Source of the DNA: Boudabousia marimammalium
GTDB lineage: Bacteria > Actinomycetota > Actinomycetes > Actinomycetales > Actinomycetaceae
NCBI RefSeq assembly: GCF_001936115.1
Contig: NZ_MPDM01000003.1
Coordinates: 386 to 64,385 of the forward strand
DNA length: 64,000 bases
Direction of reading: 5' to 3'
Part shown: in pieces, positions 44,206 through 52,974 of the stretch
Numbering within the stretch: position 1 is the stretch's first letter
Layout: every line of letters begins with the position of its first letter
Made by a program: the position numbers and the translations under genes
Notes under the pieces: model-generated
Told to the model about the DNA's origin: nothing
The model's database searches: none
What the model saw: only the letters and a program-made list of their open reading frames with translations

Positions 44206-45255
44206 ATGATGAGTTTCTTGCCTAGTTCAACCCGTGGGCGTTTGCTGGCATTGGGTGGAGTGGGTGCCCTAGGCATCTTCGGCACAATGTATAGCTTCAG
44301 CCAGTTGAGCGGTAAAGCCACTGAGGAAGAAAATAACTGGGTGTATCCGTCAGATGACTTGATTGATGAGAACTATGACAATGGGATCTCATCAACTTAC
44401 GCAATTGACATCGATGCCCCTGCCTACGCTGTTTGGCGCGTATTCAAACAGATTGGTGCCGAGAAGACCGGATCTTTTAGCTCTGAGTTCCTAGAGCGTA
44501 CCTTCGCCCGTCTGCCTTTCTTTAACTCCTACGAAATGCAGGAAGAATGGCAGCAGCCTGACTCCTTGATGCCCGGCGATATCGCCGCCTTCGATTTCCA
44601 CGGTATGAGCATAAAGTGGACTGACGTAGTGCCCGGAAAGTACCTGACCCAGTGGGTTGATACGAAGAACCCGCCAGCAGCTCCCGGTTCCTACGCATTC
44701 CGTTTCCCCGGAATGAAACACTACGCCGCAGCTTGGTGCTTCTATGTGGTGCCGTTAAAGGATGGGCGCACGCGACTACTGAACCACTGGCGCGTCGGTT
44801 ATGAGCCTGACAATTTCTGGACCCGCACCATCAACTGGATCAACATTGAATTTGTTGGCGGTTGCATGGCCCACCTGCAGAACCTCTACGTGAAGCGTCT
44901 GTGTGAATTCAGGAAGAAGCCACAGAAGAGCGGCAAGTTCATGCGTGGCGTATTGGGCGGCCGTTTCTTCAATTCTGGCACCCCAGCCGGCCGCTGGGAT
45001 GGCACACCGTTGTTTGAGGAGACTGAGACTCAGTGGATGCGTTATGGCCGTCAAAAGCCTGCCGTGACGGCTTTCCGTCAGCCCGTTACGGACAACCCGG
45101 AGTGGCCGCCGACCGGTCCGGAAAGCCCCTGGGCTGATGTGGTTGATGACCAGTACTTCGAAGGTTGGACTGAGCCGAAGTTTAGCTGGGAAGAGCAGAT
45201 TCGCCAGAAGATGGAAAAGACCTACCTGCCAAACTGGGGTAAGGAAGGTAACTAG
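44206..45255 (+). CDS. Membrane-anchored SRPBCC/START-like protein
   Basis: 349 residues. An N-terminal hydrophobic helix (about 10-33) serves as anchor or uncleaved signal. A START/Bet v1-like domain (about 60-230) is suggested by YAIDIDAPAYAVWRVFKQIG at its start and FYVVPLKDGRTRLLNHWRVG near its end, the usual strand pattern of polyketide-cyclase/SRPBCC folds that hold a hydrophobic ligand. A Trp/Pro-rich tail of about 115 residues follows. It sits between the two DUF5692-like genes. GAGGTG precedes the ATG. No enzyme motif is visible; lipid, sterol or isoprenoid binding is a guess. Confidence 0.65.
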   Translation: MMSFLPSSTRGRLLALGGVGALGIFGTMYSFSQLSGKATEEENNWVYPSDDLIDENYDNGISSTYAIDIDAPAYAVWRVFKQIGAEKTGSFSSEFLERTFARLPFFNSYEMQEEWQQPDSLMPGDIAAFDFHGMSIKWTDVVPGKYLTQWVDTKNPPAAPGSYAFRFPGMKHYAAAWCFYVVPLKDGRTRLLNHWRVGYEPDNFWTRTINWINIEFVGGCMAHLQNLYVKRLCEFRKKPQKSGKFMRGVLGGRFFNSGTPAGRWDGTPLFEETETQWMRYGRQKPAVTAFRQPVTDNPEWPPTGPESPWADVVDDQYFEGWTEPKFSWEEQIRQKMEKTYLPNWGKEGN

Positions 45256-45271
45256 GACTTAGCCTAAGACC

Positions 45272-45317
45272 ACTGCAGGGCGGGCTCTCACAGGTCAGTG
45301 AGGGTCCGCCCTGCAGT
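45272..45317 (+). terminator. Terminator of the SRPBCC-like gene
   Basis: ACTGCAGGGCGG (45272-45283) pairs with CCGCCCTGCAGT (45306-45317), with an inner CTCAC/GTGAG stem. It lies 17 bases after the stop codon. Confidence 0.8.
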
Positions 45318-45569
45318 ATGTTCGCTTTGATTTCAGCGGTGGGGTTTTAGAATTTGGCTGTTAGCTGCGTGCGTTCGGCGGTCCGCCACCTGTTGTCGCC
45401 ACGATCTATCGAAAAGGGTGCCGAGGGAGTTTGCGGTGCCGGGGCCGGCAGAGGAGTGCTCTCTACGGAAGGCTGGCGCTGCGTAAGTGACCCGGAAGTG
45501 AACTGATAGCGGGGCCGGTACATTTCTTAGAGGTAGAGAAGTTGGGCTTTGATAAGGATGCATCTACAA
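45318..45569. other. Gene-free stretch between two terminators
   Basis: About 250 bases between the terminators of two convergent genes. I see no open frame with a ribosome site, no RNA gene and no repeat. It is more GC-rich than its neighbours. Confidence 0.4.
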
Positions 45570-45608
45570 AAGGTTTTGGCCTGGTCGAAGTGACCAGGCC
45601 AAAACCTT
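45570..45608 (-). terminator. Terminator of DUF5692-like paralogue B
   Basis: AAGGTTTTGGCCTGGTC (45570-45586) is exactly complementary to 45592-45608, a 17-bp stem with a five-base loop. On the minus strand a TTTTG run follows, as expected for the gene ending at 45639. Confidence 0.85.
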
Positions 45609-45638
45609 GTTTAGCTTTGAAAAGCTTGTGTAGATGGT

Positions 45639-46694
45639 CTACGAGACGCGACTACGGGTTTCTTTCACACTAAAATTCGTGCCGCTGAGTACCGGCTTGC
45701 CGATGCGCTGTGAAACAAGCTCAATCTGCTCTGCAGTGGCCGTTTCAACTAGCATCTTCTGGTAGCTAGGAGTGTCGGCGTACAATTCCTGAGTGAGCGG
45801 GTTGCGGCGGGTCTTAGCGATCCGACGGACATGGTAGACAGCCAAACCGAGGTTAAAGGCCAAAGCTGCGAAAGAGATGATAAACATAGCGGTGCTGTTG
45901 TGTGCAGACCGGTGCGCGAAAGCAGAGTCTTGCATGAAGTGCGGGAAGGTCAGCACCACCTGTGACCAGAGGGTCAAGGTGTAAGCGCGGTACTGAATCC
46001 ATGATCCCTGACCGAACTTGAACAGTACGGGAATTGTGCAAGATGCCAGTAGCGCGACGCCGGAGTACCAAGCACGGTCAGCCAAGCAATTGTAGACGTA
46101 GGCGATATTCCACAAGTCGTAGCCGATAATCCACCAAATGGTGAGGTCTCCCCAAATGATGGCTTTGTTCTTTCCCTTGGCAACGTAGATGCCAACCCAT
46201 CCGGAAATCATCAAGAGGTTCAAGATGCCGGCGATTCCGTTCATTATGTTCCAAGGTCCGCCCCATGTGACCATACCCTGTGAGGGGTCTACGCCGTGAA
46301 TGAAGTAGCACTGGAAGTCACGGATGACAGCTTCAATAATGTTCACTGCCAGAATCAGTGCCGGGATAGCCAGGTACCAGTTCTGTCTCTGTAGTTTGGG
46401 AACGAACTGCAAGGCGACCAAAGACAAGGAGCCGGCTAATGCAGAATACTGTTTAACAATCGGGAACCAGCCTGCGGAGTTCGTGCCGGGCGTTGAGTAG
46501 GGCCACCAGAAGATGCTTAATGCAACTGGAATCACTACCAAGAACACGATGATGGCGGCTTTGCTTCGCTGGATTAGCCAAGCGCAGAAGGCCAGTCCGA
46601 AAGTGACAACCAGTAACATTAGATAGTCGTACCACTCGCCGCGTTCAAAGAAGAACAAGGTTGGGTAATCGACGGGGGGAATTTCTAGCAACAT
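45639..46694 (-). CDS. Multi-pass membrane protein, DUF5692-like (paralogue B)
   Basis: 351 residues with eight or nine hydrophobic helices. It shares with paralogue A the blocks WNIMNGIAGILN, GYDLWNIAYVYNCLADRAWY and SCTIPVLFKFGQGSWIQYRA but lacks A's cysteine-containing loop and long tail. No catalytic or transporter motif is recognised. The conserved Trp, Asn and Tyr residues in the membrane could line a ligand pocket. It faces the SRPBCC-like gene tail to tail and has its own promoter resembling that gene's. Start ATG 46694 follows CGAGGAG. Confidence 0.75.
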   Translation of the reverse strand: MLLEIPPVDYPTLFFFERGEWYDYLMLLVVTFGLAFCAWLIQRSKAAIIVFLVVIPVALSIFWWPYSTPGTNSAGWFPIVKQYSALAGSLSLVALQFVPKLQRQNWYLAIPALILAVNIIEAVIRDFQCYFIHGVDPSQGMVTWGGPWNIMNGIAGILNLLMISGWVGIYVAKGKNKAIIWGDLTIWWIIGYDLWNIAYVYNCLADRAWYSGVALLASCTIPVLFKFGQGSWIQYRAYTLTLWSQVVLTFPHFMQDSAFAHRSAHNSTAMFIISFAALAFNLGLAVYHVRRIAKTRRNPLTQELYADTPSYQKMLVETATAEQIELVSQRIGKPVLSGTNFSVKETRSRVS

Positions 46695-46709
46695 TTTTGC
46701 TCCTCGTTA

Positions 46710-46727
46710 AGTCAATAGTGCTTATAG
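46710..46727 (-). promoter_or_regulatory. Promoter motif of paralogue B shared with the SRPBCC-like gene
   Basis: On the minus strand CTATAAG-CACTAT-TGACT lies about 16-33 bases before the start of the gene at 46694. The same CTATAAG-N6-TGACT occurs before the SRPBCC-like gene. The -10 (TATAAG) plus fixed downstream TGACT suggests a common regulator or sigma preference. Confidence 0.45.
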
Positions 46728-46864
46728 TTCCATTTTGGCACCGTGACTTGTGACAAGCACTACAGGTAATCCAAAATTTTGCGGCTGTAACCATAAACTT
46801 ATGCTTTCGTAAAGAATCTAGGATTAAAGTACTAGATGCCTTGAAAAGCCCTGAAATTATGCCC

Positions 46865-46903
46865 AAAAAACCGCCCTTTCGTTGCACGAAAGGGCGGTTT
46901 TTT
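46865..46903. terminator. Perfect bidirectional terminator after deoD
   Basis: AAAAAACCGCCCTTTCG (46865-46881) pairs exactly with 46887-46903, with T6 on both strands. It ends the deoD transcript coming from the right. Confidence 0.92.
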
Positions 46904-46916
46904 CTTGGTTAAATCG

Positions 46917-47624
46917 TTAGGACAGGGCTGCCGCTACCGCCATGTCTAAAGCCGTGTGGAAGTTAGTTTCACGTTCTTCAGCAGACATGTCTGCCGAGTG
47001 GTCCATTAAATGATCAGACACGGTGAGAACAGCCAGTGCCTGCTTACCGTATTCAGCTGCGACACCGTAAAGGGCAGCAGCCTCCATCTCAACACCCAAG
47101 ACGCCATATTTTGAGAGCACATCAATTGGAGTTTGAGTAGGCAGATAGAAATGATCGCGTGAGATAATCGTGCCAACGTGGACTTGCTTGCCCTCCGGAG
47201 CTGCATCAACTGCGGCGCGAACAAGCTCATAGCTAGCCGTAGCTGAGAAATGAACGCCGGGAATTCGATACGTGTTCATGGCGGAGTCCGTGTGAGCTCC
47301 CAAGCCGATAACGGCGTCTCCAACCTTCACCTGAGGGGCGATACCACCACAGGTTCCTACCCGGATGATTCTCTCTACACCGAACTGAGAGAACAGTTCT
47401 GTCGCATAGATTGAAATAGACGGCTGGCCCATACCTGACCCCATCACCGAAAGCGGCTTCCCCTGATAGGTTCCGGTAAAACCAAGCATGCCGCGAACAT
47501 CGTTGACCAGTTTGGCGTCGTCCATCAGTAAATGTGCGATGCGTTCAGCACGCTTGGGGTCGCCAGGCATCAGTACAGCAGGGGCAAAATCGCCCATCTC
47601 TGCTTTAATATGCGGTGTTGCCAT
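46917..47624 (-). CDS. deoD: Purine nucleoside phosphorylase, hexameric type
   Basis: 235 residues of the bacterial trimer-of-dimers PNP class: MPGDPKRAERIA, the phosphate/ribose site GMGQPSISIYATEL and RVGTCGGIA, and catalytic Asp in VSDHLMDHS. It splits purine ribo- and deoxyribonucleosides into base and (deoxy)ribose 1-phosphate, so it could consume the adenosine made by the SAM hydrolase 12 kb away. It is a single gene with its own terminator. Confidence 0.93.
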   Translation of the reverse strand: MATPHIKAEMGDFAPAVLMPGDPKRAERIAHLLMDDAKLVNDVRGMLGFTGTYQGKPLSVMGSGMGQPSISIYATELFSQFGVERIIRVGTCGGIAPQVKVGDAVIGLGAHTDSAMNTYRIPGVHFSATASYELVRAAVDAAPEGKQVHVGTIISRDHFYLPTQTPIDVLSKYGVLGVEMEAAALYGVAAEYGKQALAVLTVSDHLMDHSADMSAEERETNFHTALDMAVAAALS

Positions 47625-47700
47625 TAACTATTTTCCCTTCAATCATTTGTGTACCAACCTACGTTGTTGGTTTACATCATTACCAATATTAGATTACCTG

Positions 47701-48549
47701 TTACTGAGCCACCCTGCGTTGAGTAGCCCATAACGCAACTGCGGAGGCAGCAGCTACATTAAGAGAGTCAACCCCATGGCTCATCTCAATCCGAACGACA
47801 GTGTCGGAGTGAGCAACGGTAGAGGGCTTTAGACCATCGCCCTCTGTACCCATAATCAGTGCAATTTTCGATTCGCGGTCAGTAACTGTCGGTGAGGAGG
47901 CGAACTCTTCCAGGCTGACAGAGTCGTCTGAAAGCGCCAATGCTGCAGTATGAAAGCCCTGTTCAGTGAGCAGCTGGGTGCGCGGCCACACCGGGAGCCG
48001 AGTCCATGGAACTTGAAAAACTCCGCCCATTGAGACGCGAACGCTGCGGCGGTAAAGCGGATCAGCGCAGGAAGGGGTAATCAGTACGGCATCAACCCCA
48101 AGTGCTGCCGCTGAGCGGAAACAGGCACCGACGTTAGTGTGATCTACAAGGTCCTCCAGTACCAATACACGATGCACATCCGGGTTACCGATCAACTCGG
48201 ACACGGAGGGTAGCTCTGGTCGTTTCATTGCCGCAATCGCGCCGCGATGCAGATGGAAGCCAGTGAGCTCCGAAAGGACTGCTTCTTCGCCGACGTACAC
48301 CGGAACAGGCCCGCCCTCGTCATCCCCCAAAAAGCGAGCCAATAATGGGCGCAAAGTAGCAAGCCAACGAGGGGAAACTAGGAAAGATACAGGCGCACAA
48401 CCAGAGGTCATCGCTCTTTCCATCACGTTAAACGACTCGGCCATAAAAATACCCCAGTCGGGTTCTGCGTAACGGCGTAAAGCCACATCCTTCAGCTGAG
48501 TGTATATCTCTAGCCGGGAATCATCTAAATCAACAATCGGAACTAACAC
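47701..48549 (-). CDS. SpoU/TrmH-family RNA 2'-O-methyltransferase
   Basis: 282 residues: an N-terminal substrate-binding domain (L30e-like, about 1-110) and a SPOUT catalytic domain with the three motifs DLVDHTNVGACFRSAAALG, ALIMGTEGDGL and MSHGVDSLNVAAASAVALW. It transfers methyl from SAM to a ribose in rRNA or tRNA; the exact site cannot be told. GTG start at 48549. Divergent from an unknown gene. Confidence 0.9.
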   Translation of the reverse strand: MLVPIVDLDDSRLEIYTQLKDVALRRYAEPDWGIFMAESFNVMERAMTSGCAPVSFLVSPRWLATLRPLLARFLGDDEGGPVPVYVGEEAVLSELTGFHLHRGAIAAMKRPELPSVSELIGNPDVHRVLVLEDLVDHTNVGACFRSAAALGVDAVLITPSCADPLYRRSVRVSMGGVFQVPWTRLPVWPRTQLLTEQGFHTAALALSDDSVSLEEFASSPTVTDRESKIALIMGTEGDGLKPSTVAHSDTVVRIEMSHGVDSLNVAAASAVALWATQRRVAQ

Positions 48550-48695
48550 AATCGCTATCTTCTCACGGCGCCAAACAATTCACAGATTTTGCCACTTGTA
48601 GGTATCCACCACGGACGACTTAGGGAGATGTAATGGGATTTTCTGCGGGGCTACTTTAGGAGAGTAACCAAGATGGGGTCCGAACTGGAGAAACA

Positions 48696-49367
48696 ATGGA
48701 AGTAACAAGCCGCAAAAGTAATCAGAAAGGCACACTCCCGCTAGACTTACCGGCCACTAGGGTAGAAGCGCAGATAGAGGCCGCAGAACAAAGATATCGC
48801 AGGCGTTTTGAGTCTCCTGAACTGGAATCGGGGTGGACTGTTGAAAGCGGAATATTTGATCTGATTGAACCGTGTATCTCTCCTGACCAGCTGAAGGACT
48901 TTTTACAGTTTTCCAGGCTTGTTCAATCTGAATCCGAAGTGGAACAGGCCGGGGATAACAGCCCGCCTGACTTTGCCCGATTCAAAAACCTAACCGCAGA
49001 AACGGTGCTTGAACTGATTGAGCGCTTACCAGGGAGGGCGCTGGCAGACAGGCAAAACGAAGCTCCGCTTTTATTGGACTTTTTGCGGGCATGCCTGAAA
49101 AACCCTGATGACGTGAGCTTATTTGGGTACTATGTGGGGCCACAGAGAGGGGATGAACGTATCAGCGTGGAGGGAATGCTCTATCACCGCCATTCAGATC
49201 TGGAAATCAAACGGTTTCATGACGAATCCTGCTCCTGTGATGAGCTGTGGGACTATATTGTCGAAGAATGCGACTGGAGTGAAGCTATTATTTCCACTCC
49301 TGACGAATTGACAGAGGTCTCTAGCGAGCACCCACAAGGTGTCGGCTGGAGATTGTGGTGGGACTAA
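48696..49367 (+). CDS. Acidic cytosolic protein of unknown function
   Basis: 223 residues, rich in Glu and Asp, no signal or membrane segment. The C-terminal third has CSCDELWDYIVEECDWSE, with three cysteines, and the protein ends GWRLWWD. No family recognised. GGAG six bases before the ATG and a strong terminator after the stop show it is a genuine one-gene unit. Confidence 0.65.
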   Translation: MEVTSRKSNQKGTLPLDLPATRVEAQIEAAEQRYRRRFESPELESGWTVESGIFDLIEPCISPDQLKDFLQFSRLVQSESEVEQAGDNSPPDFARFKNLTAETVLELIERLPGRALADRQNEAPLLLDFLRACLKNPDDVSLFGYYVGPQRGDERISVEGMLYHRHSDLEIKRFHDESCSCDELWDYIVEECDWSEAIISTPDELTEVSSEHPQGVGWRLWWD

Positions 49368-49382
49368 CCAGCAAGAAATAAA

Positions 49383-49423
49383 ACGGGTGTGAGAAGACCT
49401 GTAAAAAGTCTTCTCACACCCGT
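49383..49423. terminator. Strong hairpin terminator
   Basis: ACGGGTGTGAGAAGAC (49383-49398) pairs with GTCTTCTCACACCCGT (49408-49423), lying between the unknown gene (plus) and the DUF3043 gene (minus). It can serve both. Confidence 0.85.
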
Positions 49424-49454
49424 CAACGCTTGATTGGGTGAGTCTCGACAGTGC

Positions 49455-50066
49455 CTACTCGGGTTTCTCACCCCGATTGGCTAGGGCGTTTGGCCGCCGC
49501 CAACGACGAGGCATCAACATGCGTGAAAACATGTACCACCAAGAGTGTGGGGGAATCTCCCACTTTGGATGGTTAGTCTCCATCTGTTTCTTTGCCCGGC
49601 TCCAGTATAAAATGCTCTCCAAGATCGCAAACAGGAAAACCAAGTAGGTGCCGTATACAACGTACAAGTGGATGTTTTGGCGATTCACCAAAAGCATTGA
49701 AGCAAAGAGCGAGAGCACCGCAACGGGAATCATCCACTCAGCTACGGTGTAACGCGAGTCAACAAAGTCGCGCATGAATCTGCGCGGCTTTCCCTTGTCC
49801 CGTGCAGGCAGGTAACGCTCATCGCCCACGCGCATGGCTTCTTGCTGACGTGCATAAATAGCGTCGCGGCGTTCGCGTTCGCGCTTTCGCTCTTCCTTGG
49901 AGAGTTTCCGGCGCTGTTTCGGGTCCCCTACAATGACGGGACGTCGTCGGGCAGCTTCGGCTTCCTTCCGTTTCGGAGTGGGCCGGCCCTTACCTACTTT
50001 ACTGCTTTGAGTTTCCTCAACTGGCGACTCTGAGGCAGATTCCTTCTTTTTACCAAACACAGTCAT
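49455..50066 (-). CDS. DUF3043-family actinobacterial membrane protein
   Basis: 203 residues. A basic N-terminal half has the family signature GRPTPKRKEAEAARRRPVI, followed by two membrane helices (about 115-155) and a basic tail. DUF3043 is confined to Actinobacteria, and its function is unknown. The charged N-terminal half with RKERERRDA is probably cytoplasmic. Confidence 0.85.
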   Translation of the reverse strand: MTVFGKKKESASESPVEETQSSKVGKGRPTPKRKEAEAARRRPVIVGDPKQRRKLSKEERKRERERRDAIYARQQEAMRVGDERYLPARDKGKPRRFMRDFVDSRYTVAEWMIPVAVLSLFASMLLVNRQNIHLYVVYGTYLVFLFAILESILYWSRAKKQMETNHPKWEIPPHSWWYMFSRMLMPRRWRRPNALANRGEKPE

Positions 50067-50137
50067 AAACCTATTCTATTTTTCTCCCTTTTGCACCCCG
50101 TTAGACTCATTCGTCTAACACTAGCTAGAATAAGTGC

Positions 50138-51496
50138 ATGATAAGCGCGCAACAAATTACCGCACGGATTGATAAAGATTTCGCACGATACACAGATATA
50201 TTGAGCAGTTTGGTACGGATTCCGTCGATCTCTTCTTCATCCTATGATTTAACGCCTTTGCATGAGTCTGCGAAAACAGTGGCCGGCTTATTTGCTGAGC
50301 GAGGTTTTGAAACCGAGATTCTTTCCGCCTCCGGTCCGAATGGATGGCAAGGTCGCCCGGCCGTAATCGCGAGGAAGCACGTATCCTCGGAGGCGCCGAC
50401 AGTTTTGCTCTATGCTCATCACGATGTGCAACCCGCAGGGGATCTTTCTGCCTGGCAGGGAAAGCCTTTCGAACCCGAGATTCGTGACGGTCGATTGTAC
50501 GGTCGCGGTAGCTCAGACGATAAAGCGGGCATCTTGGTCCATCTGGCTTCGGTTTCTGCACTGGGTGATGAACTGGGTGTGAACGTAACTGTTTTCATTG
50601 AGGGTGAAGAAGAAATAGGCTCGCCTTCATTTCAGCAGTTCGTTGCGCAGAACCAGTCTAAGCTGGCCGCAGATTTGATTATCGTGACTGATTCCGATAA
50701 CTGGAAGGTCGGGCATCCTGCGATCACCACCAGTTTGCGCGGCGTTGTGCAACTTACGGTACAGCTTAAGGTTTTGGACCATGCCGTGCATTCGGGAATG
50801 TTCGGTGGTCCGATTCTGGACGCGAATACTTTGGCAGCGCGCTTGATCGCTACTTTGCATGATGAGCAAGGAGACGTTGCGGTTGCTGGATTGGTTGCTA
50901 GCCCTGAGGCAGACGTGGAATACCCGGAAGAGAACCTGCGTCAAGAGGTGGGTGCGGTGCCAGGATTGCAGCTGGCTGGTACAGGTGATTTGGCTGCACG
51001 TATGTGGACTAAGCCCGCTATCTCTGTGATTGGGATGGATGTTACCTCCGTTGCTGAAGCTTCCAATACGATTGCCTCTGGCTGCCGTTTCGTTCTCTCT
51101 ATGCGCGTTGCTCCAGGTCAGTCTAGTGAGGCGGCAAAAGCAGCCCTTGAGCAGCATCTACGTAGCCATGCGCCTTTTGGTGCTCAGCTGACGATTGAAG
51201 AAGGGGAGTGCGGGCCTGCCTACCAAGCGGATCTTTCCACCTCAGCTATCGCCGATCTGCGCTGGGCTCTGAAAGAGTCGTGGGGTATCGATCCCGTGGA
51301 TATTGGGGTCGGCGGTTCTATCCCATTCATTTCTCAGTTCCAAGAGATGTTCCCAAATGCGGCTGTGCTGGTCACGGGAGTTGAAGACCCCCAGACGAAT
51401 GCGCATTCTGAAAATGAATCACAAGACCTGAGCGATTTGCGTCATGCCATGATTGCGGAAGCGCTACTGCTGGCGAGAACTGCCGGGCAGCTCTAA
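50138..51496 (+). CDS. M20-family dipeptidase (metallopeptidase)
   Basis: 452 residues. Zinc ligands and catalysis are in AHHDVQPAGD, GRGSSDDKAG and FIEGEEEIGS, and near the end in AHSENE. The dimerisation domain (about 195-310) includes DHAVHSGMFGG. It is a cytosolic di/tripeptidase or carboxypeptidase of the CNDP/PepV-like group common next to Fe-S genes in actinobacteria. The next gene starts immediately after its stop. Confidence 0.9.
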   Translation: MISAQQITARIDKDFARYTDILSSLVRIPSISSSSYDLTPLHESAKTVAGLFAERGFETEILSASGPNGWQGRPAVIARKHVSSEAPTVLLYAHHDVQPAGDLSAWQGKPFEPEIRDGRLYGRGSSDDKAGILVHLASVSALGDELGVNVTVFIEGEEEIGSPSFQQFVAQNQSKLAADLIIVTDSDNWKVGHPAITTSLRGVVQLTVQLKVLDHAVHSGMFGGPILDANTLAARLIATLHDEQGDVAVAGLVASPEADVEYPEENLRQEVGAVPGLQLAGTGDLAARMWTKPAISVIGMDVTSVAEASNTIASGCRFVLSMRVAPGQSSEAAKAALEQHLRSHAPFGAQLTIEEGECGPAYQADLSTSAIADLRWALKESWGIDPVDIGVGGSIPFISQFQEMFPNAAVLVTGVEDPQTNAHSENESQDLSDLRHAMIAEALLLARTAGQL

Positions 51497-52492
51497 ATGT
51501 CTGGAGCTCTACTTCTTCATACTCCGCCGCGGTCACGCACGCCGGCAGAATCCGCCCTGGGTGATGCCTCTTCTATTGCCGATATCTGCGCTTTCGCGTG
51601 GGAGTTAGGTGGCGGTGCCATCTCTGATATTCTGGGTTTTCCACCCCGTGCAGCAATCCCAGAGTGGGCCGCAATTTCGGGTGGCGCAGACTCTTACGAG
51701 GTCACTTCGGAGATTAATGACGAGGGTGCATCCCGGCTTGGTGCGCAGGTAGGAGAAGTCATCGCTAGCGGGAAAAGACTGAAACTGATTTGCCATGAAA
51801 CCTATGGCGTGGATGTCTCTACTGTTTATTGGCATGCTCTTTCGCAGTCCCTTGGTTTTACGGAGGCCAATAGTCAGACCGAGGTATGGAACCAGATACG
51901 TTCGCGCTATGGTCGAGCCGGAAGCCCAATCACCGTTATCTTGGGCACCTCCCGTACTTTGTCGGTGCCTCCGCCGCCAGTAGCTGTCTCTAGAGGTTCA
52001 GAACAGGAAACTGGCGCAAGCAGTAGTCTGCGGGAACTGTACCGGATTTATGGGAAGCAGAATGAGCCTTCCGGTTCTTTCTTGGAGCTGAAAGATAGCG
52101 CCGGAGCTAAACCCTATACCTACGGAACACTCCCTGCAGCTGGGGGCGGAATCGCTGCGGTGCATGCGATGCTAGGTTCACCCTGCTGGAGGCTCAGTGA
52201 GCATCTCGCAACAGATCGCCGAGTGCAGGCGGCCTTAGACAAATCCGATTTGGTGATTTCGCTGGTTGATGAGCTCAACACCTGGACTTTAGACAACTGG
52301 TTGCATCGCGAGATTGTAGAAGCAGCGAATCTAAGAGCAATACCATGCATTTTGATTAGTAGGTATTCTTCTTTGAACAGAATGGAAATGTCTGAACTGG
52401 GTTTGCAGGCTCGCTATTTGTTAAAGAGTTGGCAGGAACCAGATGTCGCAAAGACTTTTGGGCGGTTAGCTCGCACTTGGGGTAACCTCTGA
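51497..52492 (+). CDS. Degenerate glycerate kinase-like protein
   Basis: 331 residues. The C-terminal half has the glycerate-kinase layout, TYGTLPAAGGGIAAVHAMLG then KSDLVISLVDELNTWTLDNW, but the catalytic Gly-Glu-Gly/Asp positions of that family (usually VTGEGxxDxQTLxGK) are not kept. The N-terminal half (HTPPRSRTPAESALGD) is variable. It follows the peptidase gene without a gap, so coupled translation is likely. It may be a non-catalytic relative; function unknown. Confidence 0.6.
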   Translation: MSGALLLHTPPRSRTPAESALGDASSIADICAFAWELGGGAISDILGFPPRAAIPEWAAISGGADSYEVTSEINDEGASRLGAQVGEVIASGKRLKLICHETYGVDVSTVYWHALSQSLGFTEANSQTEVWNQIRSRYGRAGSPITVILGTSRTLSVPPPPVAVSRGSEQETGASSSLRELYRIYGKQNEPSGSFLELKDSAGAKPYTYGTLPAAGGGIAAVHAMLGSPCWRLSEHLATDRRVQAALDKSDLVISLVDELNTWTLDNWLHREIVEAANLRAIPCILISRYSSLNRMEMSELGLQARYLLKSWQEPDVAKTFGRLARTWGNL

Positions 52493-52569
52493 CAAATAAA
52501 ATGAGCAATAGCCTGAAAAGCCATATAATCTTCATAGACAGTAAAGGTTCCCAAAGCAAGGAAATAATC

Positions 52570-52917
52570 ATGACCGAGAATACTGTAGTCACCCATGGTG
52601 TAAACCTGACTGATGTTGCGGCAGCAAAAGTGAAAAGTTTGCTCGAACAAGAAGGCCGTGATGACCTTCGTCTCCGCATTGCAGTTGCTCCCGGTGGTTG
52701 CTCCGGTTTAATTTACGAGCTTTATTTTGATGAACACCTTACTGATGGTGACCTAACCCGCGATTTTGGTGGGGTAGAAGTCGTTGTCGATGAGACTTCT
52801 GCAGTCTATCTTAACGGAGCCACCATCGACTTTGCTGACACCATCTCAAAGCAGGGATTCACTATCGACAACCCGAACGCAGCCGGCTCTTGCGCCTGTG
52901 GCGAATCATTCAACTAA
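52570..52917 (+). CDS. erpA: A-type iron-sulfur cluster carrier/insertion protein
   Basis: 115 residues from the ATG at 52570, chosen over a 23-codon longer frame because AAGGA lies seven bases upstream. The HesB/IscA fold shows the three conserved cysteines in GGCSG and SCACGESF. It carries [Fe-S] clusters to target enzymes in the cytosol. In actinobacteria a single such gene is usual. Confidence 0.93.
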   Translation: MTENTVVTHGVNLTDVAAAKVKSLLEQEGRDDLRLRIAVAPGGCSGLIYELYFDEHLTDGDLTRDFGGVEVVVDETSAVYLNGATIDFADTISKQGFTIDNPNAAGSCACGESFN

Positions 52918-52974
52918 TTAACAAATCAACTTCCTCAGGTTGTTAAGACCAGCCTCAGGGCAAGGAGAAAACGC

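Noticed and set aside
45333-45563. 76-codon minus-strand frame between two terminators
   Set aside because: No ribosome site and no homology-like features; it lies in a region bounded by terminators of convergent genes.
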